From positions 1-46,535 of the forward strand of contig NW_003108264.1 in assembly GCF_000003605.2 (NCBI RefSeq): a stretch of DNA of 46,535 nt. Reading direction: 5' to 3'. Source of the DNA: Saccoglossus kowalevskii. Its lineage: Eukaryota; Hemichordata; Enteropneusta; Harrimaniidae. A program made the translations under genes and the position numbers. Each line of letters starts with the position of its first letter. Positions within the stretch are counted from its first letter, which is position 1. The notes beneath the pieces are model-generated. The model had not been told where the DNA came from. It worked only from the letters and a program-made list of their open reading frames with translations, and ran no database searches. Below are positions 1-12,586 of the stretch, piece by piece.

Positions 1-174
1 GCCGTTAAGTAGCGTACTATTATTCGCACCATGTAGAGGTCATAGGTCAATTCTGAAGTTACTCGTACAGACGCTATCAAGTTTAAAACAGTGTCGGACA
101 TGAAATAGTCGCCAGTTCAGGTATATTTCAAATTGCGTAAGCAGTAGTGTGGGTAGGTGAAGAGACAAAGTTTA
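1..174 (+). repeat. Unit 0, right-hand part only (M4 segment)
   Basis: The window opens inside the M4 segment of a unit. It holds an intact AGGTCA-T-AGGTCA direct repeat and then runs into the 5S-like head at 175. It shares the ATCAAGTTTAAAAC variant with units 1, 11 and 12, whereas most copies read ATCAGGTTTAAAAC. Confidence 0.95.
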
Positions 175-250
175 AAGTCAAGCTCAGTCGGGCCTGGTTA
201 GTTCTTGCATGGGAGACTGCCTGAGAAAACCAGCTAGGGAATTTTTTTTT
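175..250 (+). pseudogene. 5S rRNA relic, best-preserved class (unit 1)
   Basis: From AAGTCAAGC at 175 the sequence aligns without gaps to about positions 49-105 of vertebrate 5S rRNA as I recall it, roughly 47 of 57 bases identical. This covers the three parts of the internal control region bound by TFIIIA: box A region, intermediate element (TCGGGCCTGG, unchanged) and box C (three changes in TACTTGGATGGGAGACCG). The 5' half of 5S and the closing helix I are absent, so it cannot make a working 5S rRNA. Nine Ts follow, as at a Pol III terminator. Units 2, 12, 13, 19, 36 and 49 carry this same form. Whether it is transcribed is unknown. Confidence 0.85.
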
Positions 251-1120
251 GGTTTCATCACATACATATCAAACATATGACAGAATGTTCGTGCATCTTT
301 TTTCACTGTGATGTAAATTATTTTTACTACAGAAACATGGAAATTTAAGCATGTTTTCAAGTTCATGAACATTTTTCGAATTTCTCTATTATTTTTGGAG
401 ATCAAGTTGGTGATGATGTCGGCACATACTGGGGTTTGACCTGTTAACGTACAGTGAAAAGTCGTACAAAGTGAAAGCAAAGTTGTGCAAAGTGATTGGA
501 AAGTTTGTAGATATATTTGTATGCATGACCTAACTTGTTGGCATATAGAAACCCGCAGTTGTAAAGTCAAATAAATGAATAAAAGCGAGATGAAAACAGC
601 CTATATAAGCAGAGTATCACATGAGCTGACTGACCGTAAAAATGATAGAAAACAGCATGAAAAGTTGGTAAAAGCGTGCGAAACGTTGGCGGAGTTACAT
701 GTATATTTAACCTAAGTCATTGGAAATGCCAACCCCGCAGTTAAATTTCAAATATTAAGTAAAGTCAGAAAATACCAGATATATAGCAGATTATGGCACT
801 GCAAACCGAAATGGAAGACAAACTGCTGCAAAGTTTTGAAAGCGATTGCCAAAGTTGTAGATCGTTTGGGAATGTTACATATGATATATATGACGGGTTC
901 CATAGTCAAAAGTTCGAAAACGTAAAAAAAATATTTCGTAAATTGCTCTTTAAGTTGCGTACTATTATTCGCAGCATGTAGAGGTCATAGGTCAATTCAA
1001 GAAGTTACTGGTACAAACGCTATCAAGTTTAAAACAGTGTCAAACATGAAATAGTCGCCAATTCAAGTATATTTCAAATTGCGTGAGCAGTAGTGTGGGT
1101 AGGTGAAGAGACCAAGTTTA
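175..1120 (+). repeat. Repeat unit 1 (946 bp)
   Basis: The 5S-like head is 175-250, with the ancestral GGGCCTGG form and nine Ts. M3 (about 780-910) has lost many single bases. From about 800 on it shares rare variants (ATGGAAGAC, TGCTCTTTAAGTTGCG) with the end of unit 35. Confidence 0.95.
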
Positions 1121-2072
1121 AAGTCAAGCTCAGTCGGGCCTGGTTAGTTCTTGCATGGGAGACTGCCTGAGAAAACCAGCTAGGGAATTTTTTTTATTTC
1201 ATCACATACATATCAAACATATGACAAAATCTTCGTGCATCTTTTTCACTGTGATGTAAATTATTTTTAGTAGAAAAACATGGAAATTTAGGCATGTTGT
1301 CAAGTTCATGAACATTTTTCCAATTTCTCTATTATTTTTGGAGATCAAGTTGGTGATGATGTCGGCACATAGTGGGGTTTGACCTGTTAACGTACAGTGA
1401 AAAGTCGTACAAAGTGAACGCAAAGTTGTGCAAAGTGATTGGAAAGTTTGTAGATATATTTGTATGTTTGACCTAACTTGTTGGCATATAGAAACCCGCA
1501 GTTGTAAAGTCAAATAAATGAATAAAATCTAGATGAAAACAGCCTATATAAGCAGAGTATCACATGAGCTGACTGACCGTAAAAATGATAGAAAACAGCA
1601 TGAAGATTTGGTAAAAGCGTGCGAAACGTTGGCGGAGTTACATGTATATTTAACCTAAGTGATTGGAATGCCAACCCCGCAGTTAAATTTCAAAAACATT
1701 AAGTAAAAGTCAAGAAAATGCCAGATATATAAGCAGATTATGGCAACTGCAAACCGAAAATCGAAGACAAACTGCTTTCAAAGTTTTGAAAAACGATTGC
1801 AAAGTTTATAGATTCGTTTGGGAATGTTACATATGATATTATATTGACGGGTTACATAGTCAAAAGTTCGAAAACTTAAAAAAATATTTCGAAAATTGTC
1901 GTTAAAGTAGCGTACTATTATTCGTAGCATGTAGAGGTCATAGGTCAATTCAAGAAGTTACTCGTACAAATGCTATCAGTTTAAAACAGTGTCAAACATG
2001 AAATAGTCGCCAGATCGAGCATATTTCAAATTGCGTAACTAGTAGTGTTGGTAAGTGAAGAGACAAAGTTTA
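1121..2072 (+). repeat. Repeat unit 2 (952 bp)
   Basis: The 5S-like head is 1121-1195 with GGGCCTGG and eight Ts followed by ATTTC. The rare ACCAAGTTTA, ATGACAAAATCTTCG and CATGTTGTCAAG variants are found otherwise only in unit 36. Confidence 0.95.
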
Positions 2073-2147
2073 AAGTCAAGCTCAATCGGCATGGTTACTT
2101 CTTGCATGGGAGACTGCCTGAGAAAACCAGCTAGGGAATTTTTTTTT
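2073..2147 (+). pseudogene. 5S rRNA relic, one-base-deleted class (unit 3)
   Basis: This copy has lost one G in the intermediate element (TCGGCATGG) in addition to the C-to-A change. The deletion alters the spacing between the box A region and box C, which should weaken TFIIIA contact if that matters here. Units 4, 15 and 46 have the same form. These four are not neighbours except 3 and 4. Confidence 0.8.
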
Positions 2148-3028
2148 GGTTTCATCACATACATATCAAACATATGAGACAACGTTCGTGCATCTTTTTT
2201 TCACTGTAATGTCAATTATTTTTAGTAGAAAAACATGGAAATTTAGGCATGTTTTCAAGTTCATGAACATTTTTCCAATTTCTCTATTATTGTTGGAGAT
2301 CAAGTTGGTGATGATGTCGGCACATAGTGGGGTTTGACCTGTTAACGTACCGTGAAAAGTCGTACAAAGTGAACGCAAAGTTGTGCAAAGTGATTGGAAA
2401 GTTTGTAGATATATTTGTATGCTTGACCTAACTTGTTGGCATATAGAAACCCGCAGTTGTAAAGTCAAATAAATGAATAAAAGCGAGATGAAAACAGCCT
2501 ATAAAAGCAGAGTATCACATGAGCTGACTGACCGTAAAAATGATAGAAAACAGCATGCTATGTTGGTAAAAGCGTGCGAAACGTTGGCGGAGTTACATGT
2601 ATATTTAACCTAAGTCATTGGAATGCCAACCCCGCAGTTAAATTTCGAAAACATTAAGTAAAAGTCAAGAAAATGCCAGATATATAAGCAGATTATGGCA
2701 ACTGCAAACAGAAAATCGAAGACAAACTGCTTGCAAAGTTTTGAAAAACGATTGCAAAGTTTGTAGATTCGTTTGGGAATGTTACATATGATATTATATT
2801 GATGGGTTACATAGTCAAAAGTTCGAAAACTTAAAAAAATATTTCGTAAATTGCCGTTAAAGTAGCGTACAATTATTCGCAGCATGTAGAGGTCATAGGT
2901 CAATTCAAGAAGTTACTCGTACAAACGCTATCAGGTTTAAAACAGTGTCAAACATGAAATAGTCGCCAGATCGGACATATTTCAAATTGCGTAACTAGTA
3001 GTGTTGGTAGGTGAAGAGACAAAGTTTA
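2073..3028 (+). repeat. Repeat unit 3 (956 bp)
   Basis: The 5S-like head is 2073-2147. It reads TCGGCATGG, one G short in the intermediate element, and ends in nine Ts. M3 has the TGATGGGTTACATAG variant near 2800. Confidence 0.95.
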
Positions 3029-3985
3029 AAGTCAAGCTCAATCGGCATGGTTAGTTCTTGCATGGGAGACTGCCTGAGAAAACCAGCTAGGGAATTTTTG
3101 TTTTTGTTTCATCACATACATATCAAACATATGAGACAATGTTCGTGCATCTTTTTTTCACTGTAATGTCAATTATTTTTAGTAGAAAAACATGGAAATT
3201 TAGGCATGTTTTCAAGTTCATGAACATTTTTCCAATTTCTCTATTATTTTTGGAGATCATATTGGTGATGATGTCGGCACATAGTGGGGTTTGACCTGTT
3301 AACGTACCGTGAAAAATCGTACAAAGTGAATGCAAAGTTGTGCAAAGTGATTGGAAAGTTTGTAGATATATTTGTATGCTTGACCTAACTTGTTGGCATA
3401 TAGAAACCCGCAGTTGTAAAGTCAAATAAATGAATAAAAGCGAGACGAAAACAGCCTATATATGCAGAGTATCACATGAGCTGACTGACCGCAAAAATGA
3501 TAGAAAACAGCATGCAAAGTTAGTAAAAGTGTTCGAAACGTTCGCGGAGTTACATGTATATTTAACCTAAGTCATTGGAATGCCAACCCCGCAGTTAAAT
3601 TTCGAAAACATTAAGTAATTGTCTGGAAAATGCCAGATATATAAGCAGATTATGGCAACTGCAAACCGAAAATCGAAGACAAACTGCTTGCAAAGTTTTC
3701 AAAAACGATTGCAAAGTTTGTAGATTCGTTTGGGAATGTTACATATGATATTATATTGACGGGTTACATAGTCAAAAGTTCGAAAAGTTAAAAAAATATT
3801 TCGTAAATTGCCGATAAAGTAGAGCACTATTATTCGCAGCATGTAGAGGTCATAGGTCAATTCAGGAAGTTACTCGTACAAACGCTATCTGGTTTAAAAC
3901 AGTGTCAAACATGAAATAGTCGCCAACTCGAGTATGTTTCAAATTGCGTAAGCAGTAGTGTTGGTAGGTGAAGAGACAAAGTTTA
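3029..3985 (+). repeat. Repeat unit 4 (957 bp)
   Basis: The head is 3029-3105, again TCGGCATGG, and its T-run is split by a G (T5-G-T5). GGAGATCATATTGG near 3253 is shared only with unit 46. Confidence 0.95.
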
Positions 3986-4944
3986 AACTCAAGCTCAATC
4001 GGGCATGGTTAGTTCTTGCATGGGAGACTGCCTGAGAAAACCAGCTAGGGAAATTTTTTTTGGTTTCATCACATACATATCAAACATATTAGACAACGTT
4101 CGTCCATCTTTTTTCACTGTAATGTCAATTATTTTTAGTAGAATCACATGGAAATTTAGGCATGTTTTGAAGTTCATGAACATTTTTCCAATTTCTCTGT
4201 TATTTTTGGAGATCAAGTTGGTGATGATGTCGGCACATAGTGGGGTTTGACCTGTTAACGTAGCGTGAAATTTCGTCCAAAGTGAACGCAAAGTTGTGCA
4301 AAGTGATTGGGAAAGTTTGTAGATATATTTGTATGCTTGACCTAACTTGTTGGCATATAGAAACCCGCAGTTGTAAAGTCAAATAAATGAATAAAAGCGA
4401 GATGAAAACAGCCTATATAAGCAGAGTATCACATGAGCTGACTGACCGTAAAAATGATAGAAAACAGCATGCAAAGTTGGTAAAAGCGTGTGAAACGTTG
4501 GCGGAGTTACATGTATATTTAACCTAAGTCATTGGAATGCCAACCCCGCAGTTAAATTTTGAAAACATTAAGTAAAAATCAAGAAAATGCCAGATATATG
4601 AGCAGATTATGGCAACTGCAAACCTAAAATCGAAGACAAACTGCTTGCAAAGTTTTGAAAAACGATTGCAAAGTTTGTAGATTAGTTTGGGAATGTTACA
4701 TATGATATTATATTGACGGGTTCCATAGTCAAAAGTTCGAAAACGTAAAAAAAAATATTTCGTAAATTGTCGTTAAAGTAGCGTACTATTATTCGCAACA
4801 TGTAGAGGTCATAGATCAATTCAAGAAGTTACTCGTACACACGCTATCAGGCTTAAAACAGTGTTAAACATGAAATAGTCGCCAACTCGAGTATATTTCA
4901 AATTGCGTAACCAGTAGTGTTGGTAGGTGAAGAGACAAAGTTTA
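3986..4944 (+). repeat. Repeat unit 5 (959 bp)
   Basis: The head is 3986-4061, with AACTCAAGC in the box A region and eight Ts. The direct repeat in M4 is damaged (second half AGATCA, near 4814). Confidence 0.95.
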
Positions 4945-5902
4945 AAGTCAAGCTCAATCGGGCATGGTTAGTTCTTGCATGGGAGACTGCCTGAGAAAAC
5001 CAGCTAGGGAAAACTTTTTGGGTTTCATCACATACATATCAAACATATGAGACAACGTTCGTGCATCTTTTTTCACTGTAATGTCAATTATTTTTAGTAG
5101 AAAAACATGGAAATTTAGGCATGTTTTCATGTTCATGAACATTTTTCCAATTTCTCTATTATTTTTGGAGATCAAGTTGGTGATGATGTCGGCACATAGT
5201 GGGGTTTGACCTGTTAACGTACCGTGAAAAGTCATACAAAGTGAACGCAAAGTTGTGCAAAGTGATTGGAAAGTTTGTAGATATATTTGTATGCTTGACC
5301 TAACTTGTTGGTATATAGAAACCCGCAGTTGTAAAGTCAAATAAATGAATAAAAGCGAGATGAAAACAGCATATATAAGCAGAGTATCACATGAGCTGAC
5401 TGGCCGTATAAATGATAGAAAACAGCATGCAAAGTTGTTAAAAGTGTTCGAAACGTTGGCGGAGTTATACGTATATTTAACCAAAGTCATTGGAATGCCA
5501 ACCCCGCAGTTAAATTTCGAAAAAAACATTAAGTAATTGTCTGGAAAATGCCAGATATATAAGCAGATTATCGCAACTGCAAACCGCAAATCAAAGACAA
5601 ACTGATTGCACAGTTTTGAAAAACGATTGCAAAGTTTGTAGATTCGTTTGGGAATGTTACATATGATATTATATTGACGGGTTCCATAGTCAAAAGTTAG
5701 AAAACGTAAAACAATATTTCGTAAATTGCCGTTAAAGTAGCGAACTATTATTCGCAGCATGTAGAGGTCATAGGTCAATTCAAGAAGTTACTCGTACAAA
5801 CGCTATCAGGTTTAAAACAGTGTCAAACATGAATAGTCGCCAACTCGAGTGTATTTCAAATTGCGTAACCAGTAGTGTTGGTAGGTGAAGAGACAAAGTT
5901 TA
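4945..5902 (+). repeat. Repeat unit 6 (958 bp), longest open frame
   Basis: The head is 4945-5019, with AAAC before a run of only five Ts. At 5481-5486 CCAAAG replaces the usual CCTAAG. This removes a conserved minus-strand stop and leaves 4954-5778 open for 274 codons. Confidence 0.95.
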
Positions 5903-6854
5903 AAGTCAGCTCAATCGGGCATGGTTAGTTCTTGCATGGGAGACTGCCTGAGAAAACCAGCTTGGGATTTTTTTTTTTGTTTCATCCACATACATATCAA
6001 ACATATTAAGACAACGTTCGTGCATCTTTTTCACTGTAATGTCAATTATTTTAGTAGAAACACATGGAAATTTAGGCATGTTTCAAGTTCATGAACATTT
6101 TTCCAATTTCTCTGTTATTTTTGGAGATCAAGTTGGTGATGATGTCGGCACATAGTGGGGTTTGACCTGTTAACGTAGCGTGAAAAGTCGTACAAAGTGA
6201 ACGCAAAGTTGTGCAAAGTGATTGGAAAGTTTGTAGATATATTTGTATGCTTGACCTAAATTGTTGGCATATAGAAACCCGCAGTTGTAAAGTCAAATAA
6301 ATGAATAAAAGCGAGATGAAAACAGCCTATATAAGCAGAGTATCACATGAGCTGACTGACCGTAAAAATGATAGAAAACAGCATGCAAAATTGGTAAAAG
6401 CGTGCAAAACGTTGGCGGAGTTACATGTATATTTAACCTAAGTCATTGGAATGTCAACCCCGCAGTTAAATTTCGAAAACATTAAGTAAAAGTCAAGAAA
6501 ATGCCAGATATATAAGCAGATTATGGCAACTGCAAACCAAATCGAAGACAAACTGCTTGCAAAGTATTGAAAACCGATTGCAAAGTTTGTAGATTCGTTT
6601 GGGAATGTTACATATGATATTATATTGACGGGTTCCATAGTCAAAAGTTCGAAAACGTAAAACAATATTTCGTAAATTGCCGTTAAAGTAGCGTACTATT
6701 ATTCGCAGCATGTAGAGGTCATAGGTCAATTCAAGAAGTTACTCGTACAAACGCTATCAGGTTTAAAACAGTGTCAAACATGAAAAAGTCGCCAGATCGA
6801 GCATATTTCAAATTGCGTAAGCAGTAGTGTTGGTAGGTGAAGAGATAAAGTTTT
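5903..6854 (+). repeat. Repeat unit 7 (952 bp)
   Basis: The head is 5903-5978. One A is missing in the box A region (AAGTCAGCTC), CTTGGGA replaces CTAGGGA, and the T-run is the longest here (11). One-base indels cluster from about 5830 to 6095. M2/M3 variants at 6385-6575 match unit 25. Confidence 0.95.
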
Positions 6855-7809
6855 AAGTCAAGCTCAATCGGGCATGGTTAGTTCTTGCATGGGAGACTGC
6901 TGAGAAAACCAGCTAGGGAATTTTTTTTTGGTTTCATCACATACATATCAAACATATTAGACAACGTTCGTGCATCTTTTTTCACTGTAATGTCAATTAT
7001 TTTTAGTAGAAACACATGGAAATTTAGGCATGTTTTCAAGTTCATGAACATTTTTCCAATTTCTCTGTTATTTTTGGAGATCAAGTTGGTGATGATGTCG
7101 GCACATAGAGGGGTTTGACCTGTTAACGTAGCGTGAAAAGTCGTACAAAGTGAACGCAAAGTTGTGCAAAGTGATTGGAAAGTTTGTAGATATATTTGTA
7201 TGCTTGACCTAAATTGTTGGCATATAGAAACCCGCAGTTGTAAAGTCAAATAAATGAATAAAAGCGAGATGAAAACAGCCTATATAAGCAGAGTATCACA
7301 TGAGCTGACTGACCGTAAAAATGATAGAAAACAGCATGCAAAGTTGGTAAAAGCGTGCGAAACTTTGGCGGAGTTACATGTATATTTAACCTAAGTCATT
7401 GGAATGCCAACCCCGCAGTTAAATTTCGAAAACATTAAGTAAAAGTCAAGAAAATGCCAGATATATAAGCAGATTATGGCAACTGCAAACCGAAAATCGA
7501 AGACAAACTGCTTGCAAAGTTTTGAAAAACGATTGCAAAGTTTGTAGATTCGTTTGGGAATGTTACATATGATATTATATTGACGGGTTCCATAGTCAAA
7601 AGTTCGAAAACGTAAAACAATACTTTGTAAATTGCCGTTAAATTAGCGTACTATTATTCGCAGCATGTAGAGGTCATAGGTCAATTCAAGAAGTTACTCG
7701 TACAAACGCTATCAGGTATAAAACAGTGTCAAACATGAAATAGTCGCCAGATGGAGTATATTTCAAATTGCGTAACCAGTAGTGTTGGTAGGTGAAGAGA
7801 CAAAGTTTA
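6855..7809 (+). repeat. Repeat unit 8 (955 bp)
   Basis: The head is 6855-6929 with nine Ts. One C is lost just after box C (ACTGCTGAG instead of ACTGCCTGAG). Confidence 0.95.
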
Positions 7810-8766
7810 AAGTCAAGCTCAATCGGGCATGGTTAGTTCTTGCATGGGAGACTGCCTGAGAAAACCACCTAGGGAAATTTTTGTTGGTTTCATCACATAC
7901 ATATCAAACATATGAGACAACGTTCGTGCATCTTTTTTTCACTGTAATGTCAATTATTTTCAGTAGAAAAACATGGAAATTTAGGCATGTTTTCAAGTTC
8001 ATGAACATTTTTCCAATTTCTCTATTATTTTTGGAGATCAAGTTGGTGATGATGTCGGCACATAGTGGGGTTTGACCTGTTAACGTACCGTGAAAAGTCA
8101 TACAAAGTGAACGCAAAGTTGTGCAAAGTGATTGGAAAGTTTGTAGATATATTTGTACGCTTGACCTAACTTGTTGGCATATAGAAACCCGCAGTTGTAA
8201 AGTCAAATAAATGAATAAAAGCGAGATGAAAACAGCCTATATAAGCAGAGTATCACATGAGCTGACTGGCCGTATAAATGATAGAAAACAGCATGCAAAT
8301 TTGGTAAAAGTGTTCGAAACTTTGGCGGAGTTACATGTATATTTAACCTAAGTCATTGGAATGCCAACCCCGCAGTTAAATTTCGAAAACATTAAGTAAA
8401 AGTCAAGAAAATGCCAGATATATAAGCAGATTATGGCAACTGCAAACCGAAAATCGAAGACAAACTGCTTGCAAAGTTTTGAAAAACGATTGCAAAGTTT
8501 GTAGATTCGTTTGGGAATGTTACATATGATATTATATTGACGGGTTCCATAGTCAAAAGTTCGAAAACGTAAAACAATACTTTGTAAATTGCCGTTAAAT
8601 TAGCGTACTATTATTCGCAGCATGTAGAGGTCATAGGTCAATTCAAGAAGTTACTCGTACAAACGCTATCAGGTATAAAACAGTGTCAAACATGAAATAG
8701 TTGCCAGATCGAGTATAATTCAAATTGCGTAACCAGTAGTGTTGGTAGGTGAAGAGACAAAGTTTA
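7810..8766 (+). repeat. Repeat unit 9 (957 bp)
   Basis: The head is 7810-7882. It is the first of three adjacent copies (9-11) with ACCACCTAGG and a five-T run followed by GTTGG. Confidence 0.95.
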
Positions 8767-9723
8767 AAGTCAAGCTCAATCGGGCATGGTTAGTTCTTGC
8801 ATGGGAGACTGCCTGAGAAAACCACCTAGGGAAATTTTTGTTGGTTTCATCACATACATATCAAACATATGAGACAACGTTCGTGCATCTTTTTTTCACT
8901 GTAATGTCAATTATTTTCAGTAGAAAAACATGGAAATTTAGGCATGTTTTCAAGTTCATGAACATTTTTCCAATTTCTCTATTATTTTTGGAGATCAAGT
9001 TGGTGATGATGTCGGCACATAGTGGGGTTTGACCTGTTAACGTACCGTGAAAAGTCATACAAAGTGAACGCAAAGTTGTGCAAAGTGATTGGAAAGTTTG
9101 TAGATATATTTGTATGCTTGACCTAACTTGTTGGTATATAGAAACCCGCAGTTGTAAAGTCAAATAAATGAATAAAAGCGAGATGAAAACAGCCTATATA
9201 AGCAGAATATCACATGAGCTGACTGGCCGTATAAATGATAGAAAACAGCATGCAAAGTTGTTAAAAGTGTTCGAAACGTTGGCGGAGTTATATGTATATT
9301 TAACCTAAGTCATTGGAATGCCAACCCCGCAGTTAAATTTCGAAAACATTAAGTAAAAGTCAAGAAAATGCCAGATACATAAGCAGATTATGGCAACTGC
9401 AAACCGCAATTCGAAGACAAACTGCTTGCAAAGTTTTGAAAAACGATTGCAAAGTTTGTAGATTCGTTTGGGAATGTTACATATGATATTATATTGACGG
9501 GTTCCATAGTCAAAAGTTCGAAAACGTAAAACAATACTTTGTAAATTGCCGTTAAATTAGCGTACTATTATTCGCAGCATGTAGAGGTCATAGGTCAATT
9601 CAAGAAGTTACTCGTACAAACGCTATCAGGTATAAAACAGTGTCAAACATGAAATAGTCGCCAGATCGAGTATATTTCAAATTGCGTAACCAGTAGTGTT
9701 GGTAGGTGAAGAGACAAAGTTTA
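8767..9723 (+). repeat. Repeat unit 10 (957 bp)
   Basis: The head is 8767-8839, ACCACCTAGG with five Ts. It is nearly identical to unit 9 and differs by a few substitutions such as GATACATAAGCAG in M3. Confidence 0.95.
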
Positions 9724-10678
9724 AAGTCAAGCTCAATCGGGCATGGTTAGTTCTTGCATGGGAGACTGCCTGAGAAAACCACCTAGGGAAATTTTTGTTG
9801 GTTTCATCACATACATATCAAACATATGAGACAACGTTCGTGCATCTTTTTTTCACTTTAATGTCAATTATTGTCAGTAGAAAAACATGGAAATTGAGGC
9901 ATGTTTTCAAGTTCATGAACATTTTTCCAATTTCTCTGTTATTTTTGGAGATCAAGTTGGTGATGATGTCGGCACATCGTGGGGTTTGACCTGTTAACGT
10001 ACCGTGAAAAGTCATACAAAGTGAACGCAAAGTTGTGCAAAGTGATTGGAAAGTTTGTAGATATATTTGTATGCTTGACCTAACTTGTTGGCATATAGAA
10101 ACCCGCAGTTGTAAAGTCAAATAAATGAATAAAAGCGAGATGTAAACAGCCTATATAAGCAGAGTATCACATGAGCTGACTGGCCGTATAAATGATAGAA
10201 AACAGCATGCAAATTTGGTAAAAGTGTTCGAAACGTTGGCGGAGTTACATGTATATTTAACCTAAGCCATTGGAATGCCAACCCCGCAGTTAAATGTCGA
10301 AAACATTAAGTAATTGTCTGGAAAATGCCCGATATATTAGCAGATTATGGCAACTGCAAACCGCAAATGGAAGACAAACTTCTTGCAAAGTTTTGAAAAA
10401 TGATTGCAAAGTTTTAGATTCGTTTGGGAATGTTACATATGATATTATATTGACGGGTTCCATAGTCAAAAGTTGGAAAACGTAAAACAATATTCTGTAA
10501 ATTGCCGTTAAATTCGCGTATTATTATTCGCAGCATGTAGAGGTCATAGGTCAATTCAAGAAGTTACTCGTACAAACGCTATCAGGTTTAAAACAGTGTC
10601 AAACATGAAATAGTCGCCAGATCGGGCATATTTCAAGGGCGTAACCAGTAGTGTTGGTAGGTGAACAGACAAAGTTTA
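9724..10678 (+). repeat. Repeat unit 11 (955 bp)
   Basis: The head is 9724-9796, ACCACCTAGG with five Ts. The L segment carries the linked TTGAGGCATG and CACATCGTGG variants also seen in units 33, 35 and 47. Confidence 0.95.
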
Positions 10679-11635
10679 AAGTCAAGCTCAGTCGGGCCTG
10701 GTTAGTTCTTGCATGGGAGACTGCCTGAGAAAACCAGCAAGAATTTTTTTTTTGGTTTCATCACATACATATCAAACATATGAGACAATGTTCTTGCATC
10801 TTTTTTTCACTGTGATGTAAATTATTTTTAGTAGAAAAACATGGAAATTTAGGCATGTTTTCAAGTTCATTAAAATTTTTCCAATTTCTCTATTATTTTT
10901 GGAGATCAAGTTGGTGATGATGTCGGAACATAGTGGGGTTTGACCTGTTAACGTACCGTGAAAAGTCGTACAAAGTGAACGCAAATTTGTGCAAAGTGAT
11001 TGGAAAGTTTGTAGATATATTTGTATGCTTGACCTAACTTGTTGGCATATAGAAACCCGCAGTTGTAAAGTCAAATAAATGAATAAAAGCGAGATGAAAA
11101 CAGCCTATATAAGCAGAGTATCACATGAGCTGAGTGACCGTAAAAATGATAGAAAACAGCATGCAAAGTTGGTAAAAGCGTGCGAAACGTTGGCGGAGTT
11201 ACATGTATATTTAACCTAAGTCATTGGAATGCCAACCCCGCAGTTAAATTTCGAAAACATTAAGTAAAAGTCAAGAAAATGCCAGATATATAAGCAGATT
11301 ATGGCAACTGCAAACCGCAAATCGAAGACAAACTGCTTGCAAAGTTTTGAAAAACGATTGCAAAGTTTGTAGGTTCGTTTGGGAATGTTACATATGATAT
11401 TATAATGACGGGTTCCATAGTCAAAAGTTCGAAAACGTAAAAAAAATATTTCGTAAATTGCCGTTAAAGTAGCGTACTATTATTCGCAGCATGTAGAGGT
11501 CATAGGTCAATTCAAGAAGTTACTCGTACAAACGCTATCAAGTTTAAAACAGTGTCAAACATGAAATAGTCGCCAATTCAAGTATATTTCAAATTGCGTA
11601 ACCAGTAGTGTTGGTAGGTGAACAGACAAAGTTTA
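10679..11635 (+). repeat. Repeat unit 12 (957 bp)
   Basis: The head is 10679-10753, GGGCCTGG, ending CCAGCAAGAA and ten Ts. The CAAGAA ending, GTTCATTAAAATTTTTCC and GTCGGAACATAG occur together only here and in unit 13. Confidence 0.95.
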
Positions 11636-12586
11636 AAGTCAAGCTCAGTCGGGCCTGGTTAGTTCTTGCATGGGAGACTGCCTGAGAAAACCAGCAAGAA
11701 TTTTTTTTTTGGTTTCATCACATACATATCAAACATATGAGACAATGTTCGTGCATCTTTTTTTCACTGTGATGTAAATTATTTTTAGTAGAAAAACATG
11801 GAAATTTAGGCATGTTTTCAAGTTCATTAAAATTTTTCCAATTTCTCTATTATTTTTGGAGATCAAGTTGGTGATGATGTCGGAACATAGTGGGGTTTGA
11901 CCTGTTAACGTACCGTGAAAAGTCGTACAAAGTGAACGCAAATTTGTGCAAAGTGATTTGGAAAGTTTGTAGATATATTTGTATGCTTGACCTAACTTGT
12001 TGGCATATAGAAACCCGCAGTTGTAAAGTCAAATAAATGATAAAAGCGAGATGAAACAGCCTATATAACCAGAGTATCACATGAGCTGACTGGCCGTAAA
12101 ATGATAGAAAACAGCCTGCAAAGTTGTAAAAGCGTGCGAAACGTTGGCGGAGTTACATGTATATTTAACTAAGTCATTGGAATGCCAACCCCGCAGTTAA
12201 ATTTCGAAAACATTAGTAAAAGTCAAGAAAATGCCAGATATATAAGCAGATTATTGCAACTGCAAACCGTAAATCGAAGACAAACTGCTTGCAAAGTTTT
12301 GAAAAACGATGGCAAAGTTTGTAGATTCGTTTGGGAATGTTAAATATGATATTAATTTGACGGGTTACATAGTCAAAAGTTCGAGAACGTAAAACAATAT
12401 TTCGTAAATTGCCGTTAAAGTAGTGTACTATTATTCGCAGCATGTAGAGGTCATAGGTCAATTCAAGAAGTTACTCGTACAAACGCTAGCAGGTTTAAAA
12501 CAGTGTCAAACATGAAATAGTCGCCAACTCGAGTATATTTCAAATTGCGTAAGCAGTAGTGTGGGTAGGTGAAGCGACAAAGTTTA
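11636..12586 (+). repeat. Repeat unit 13 (951 bp)
   Basis: The head is 11636-11710 with ten Ts. This is the adjacent twin of unit 12. Its M2 region (about 12035-12220) carries at least five separate one-base deletions. Confidence 0.95.
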
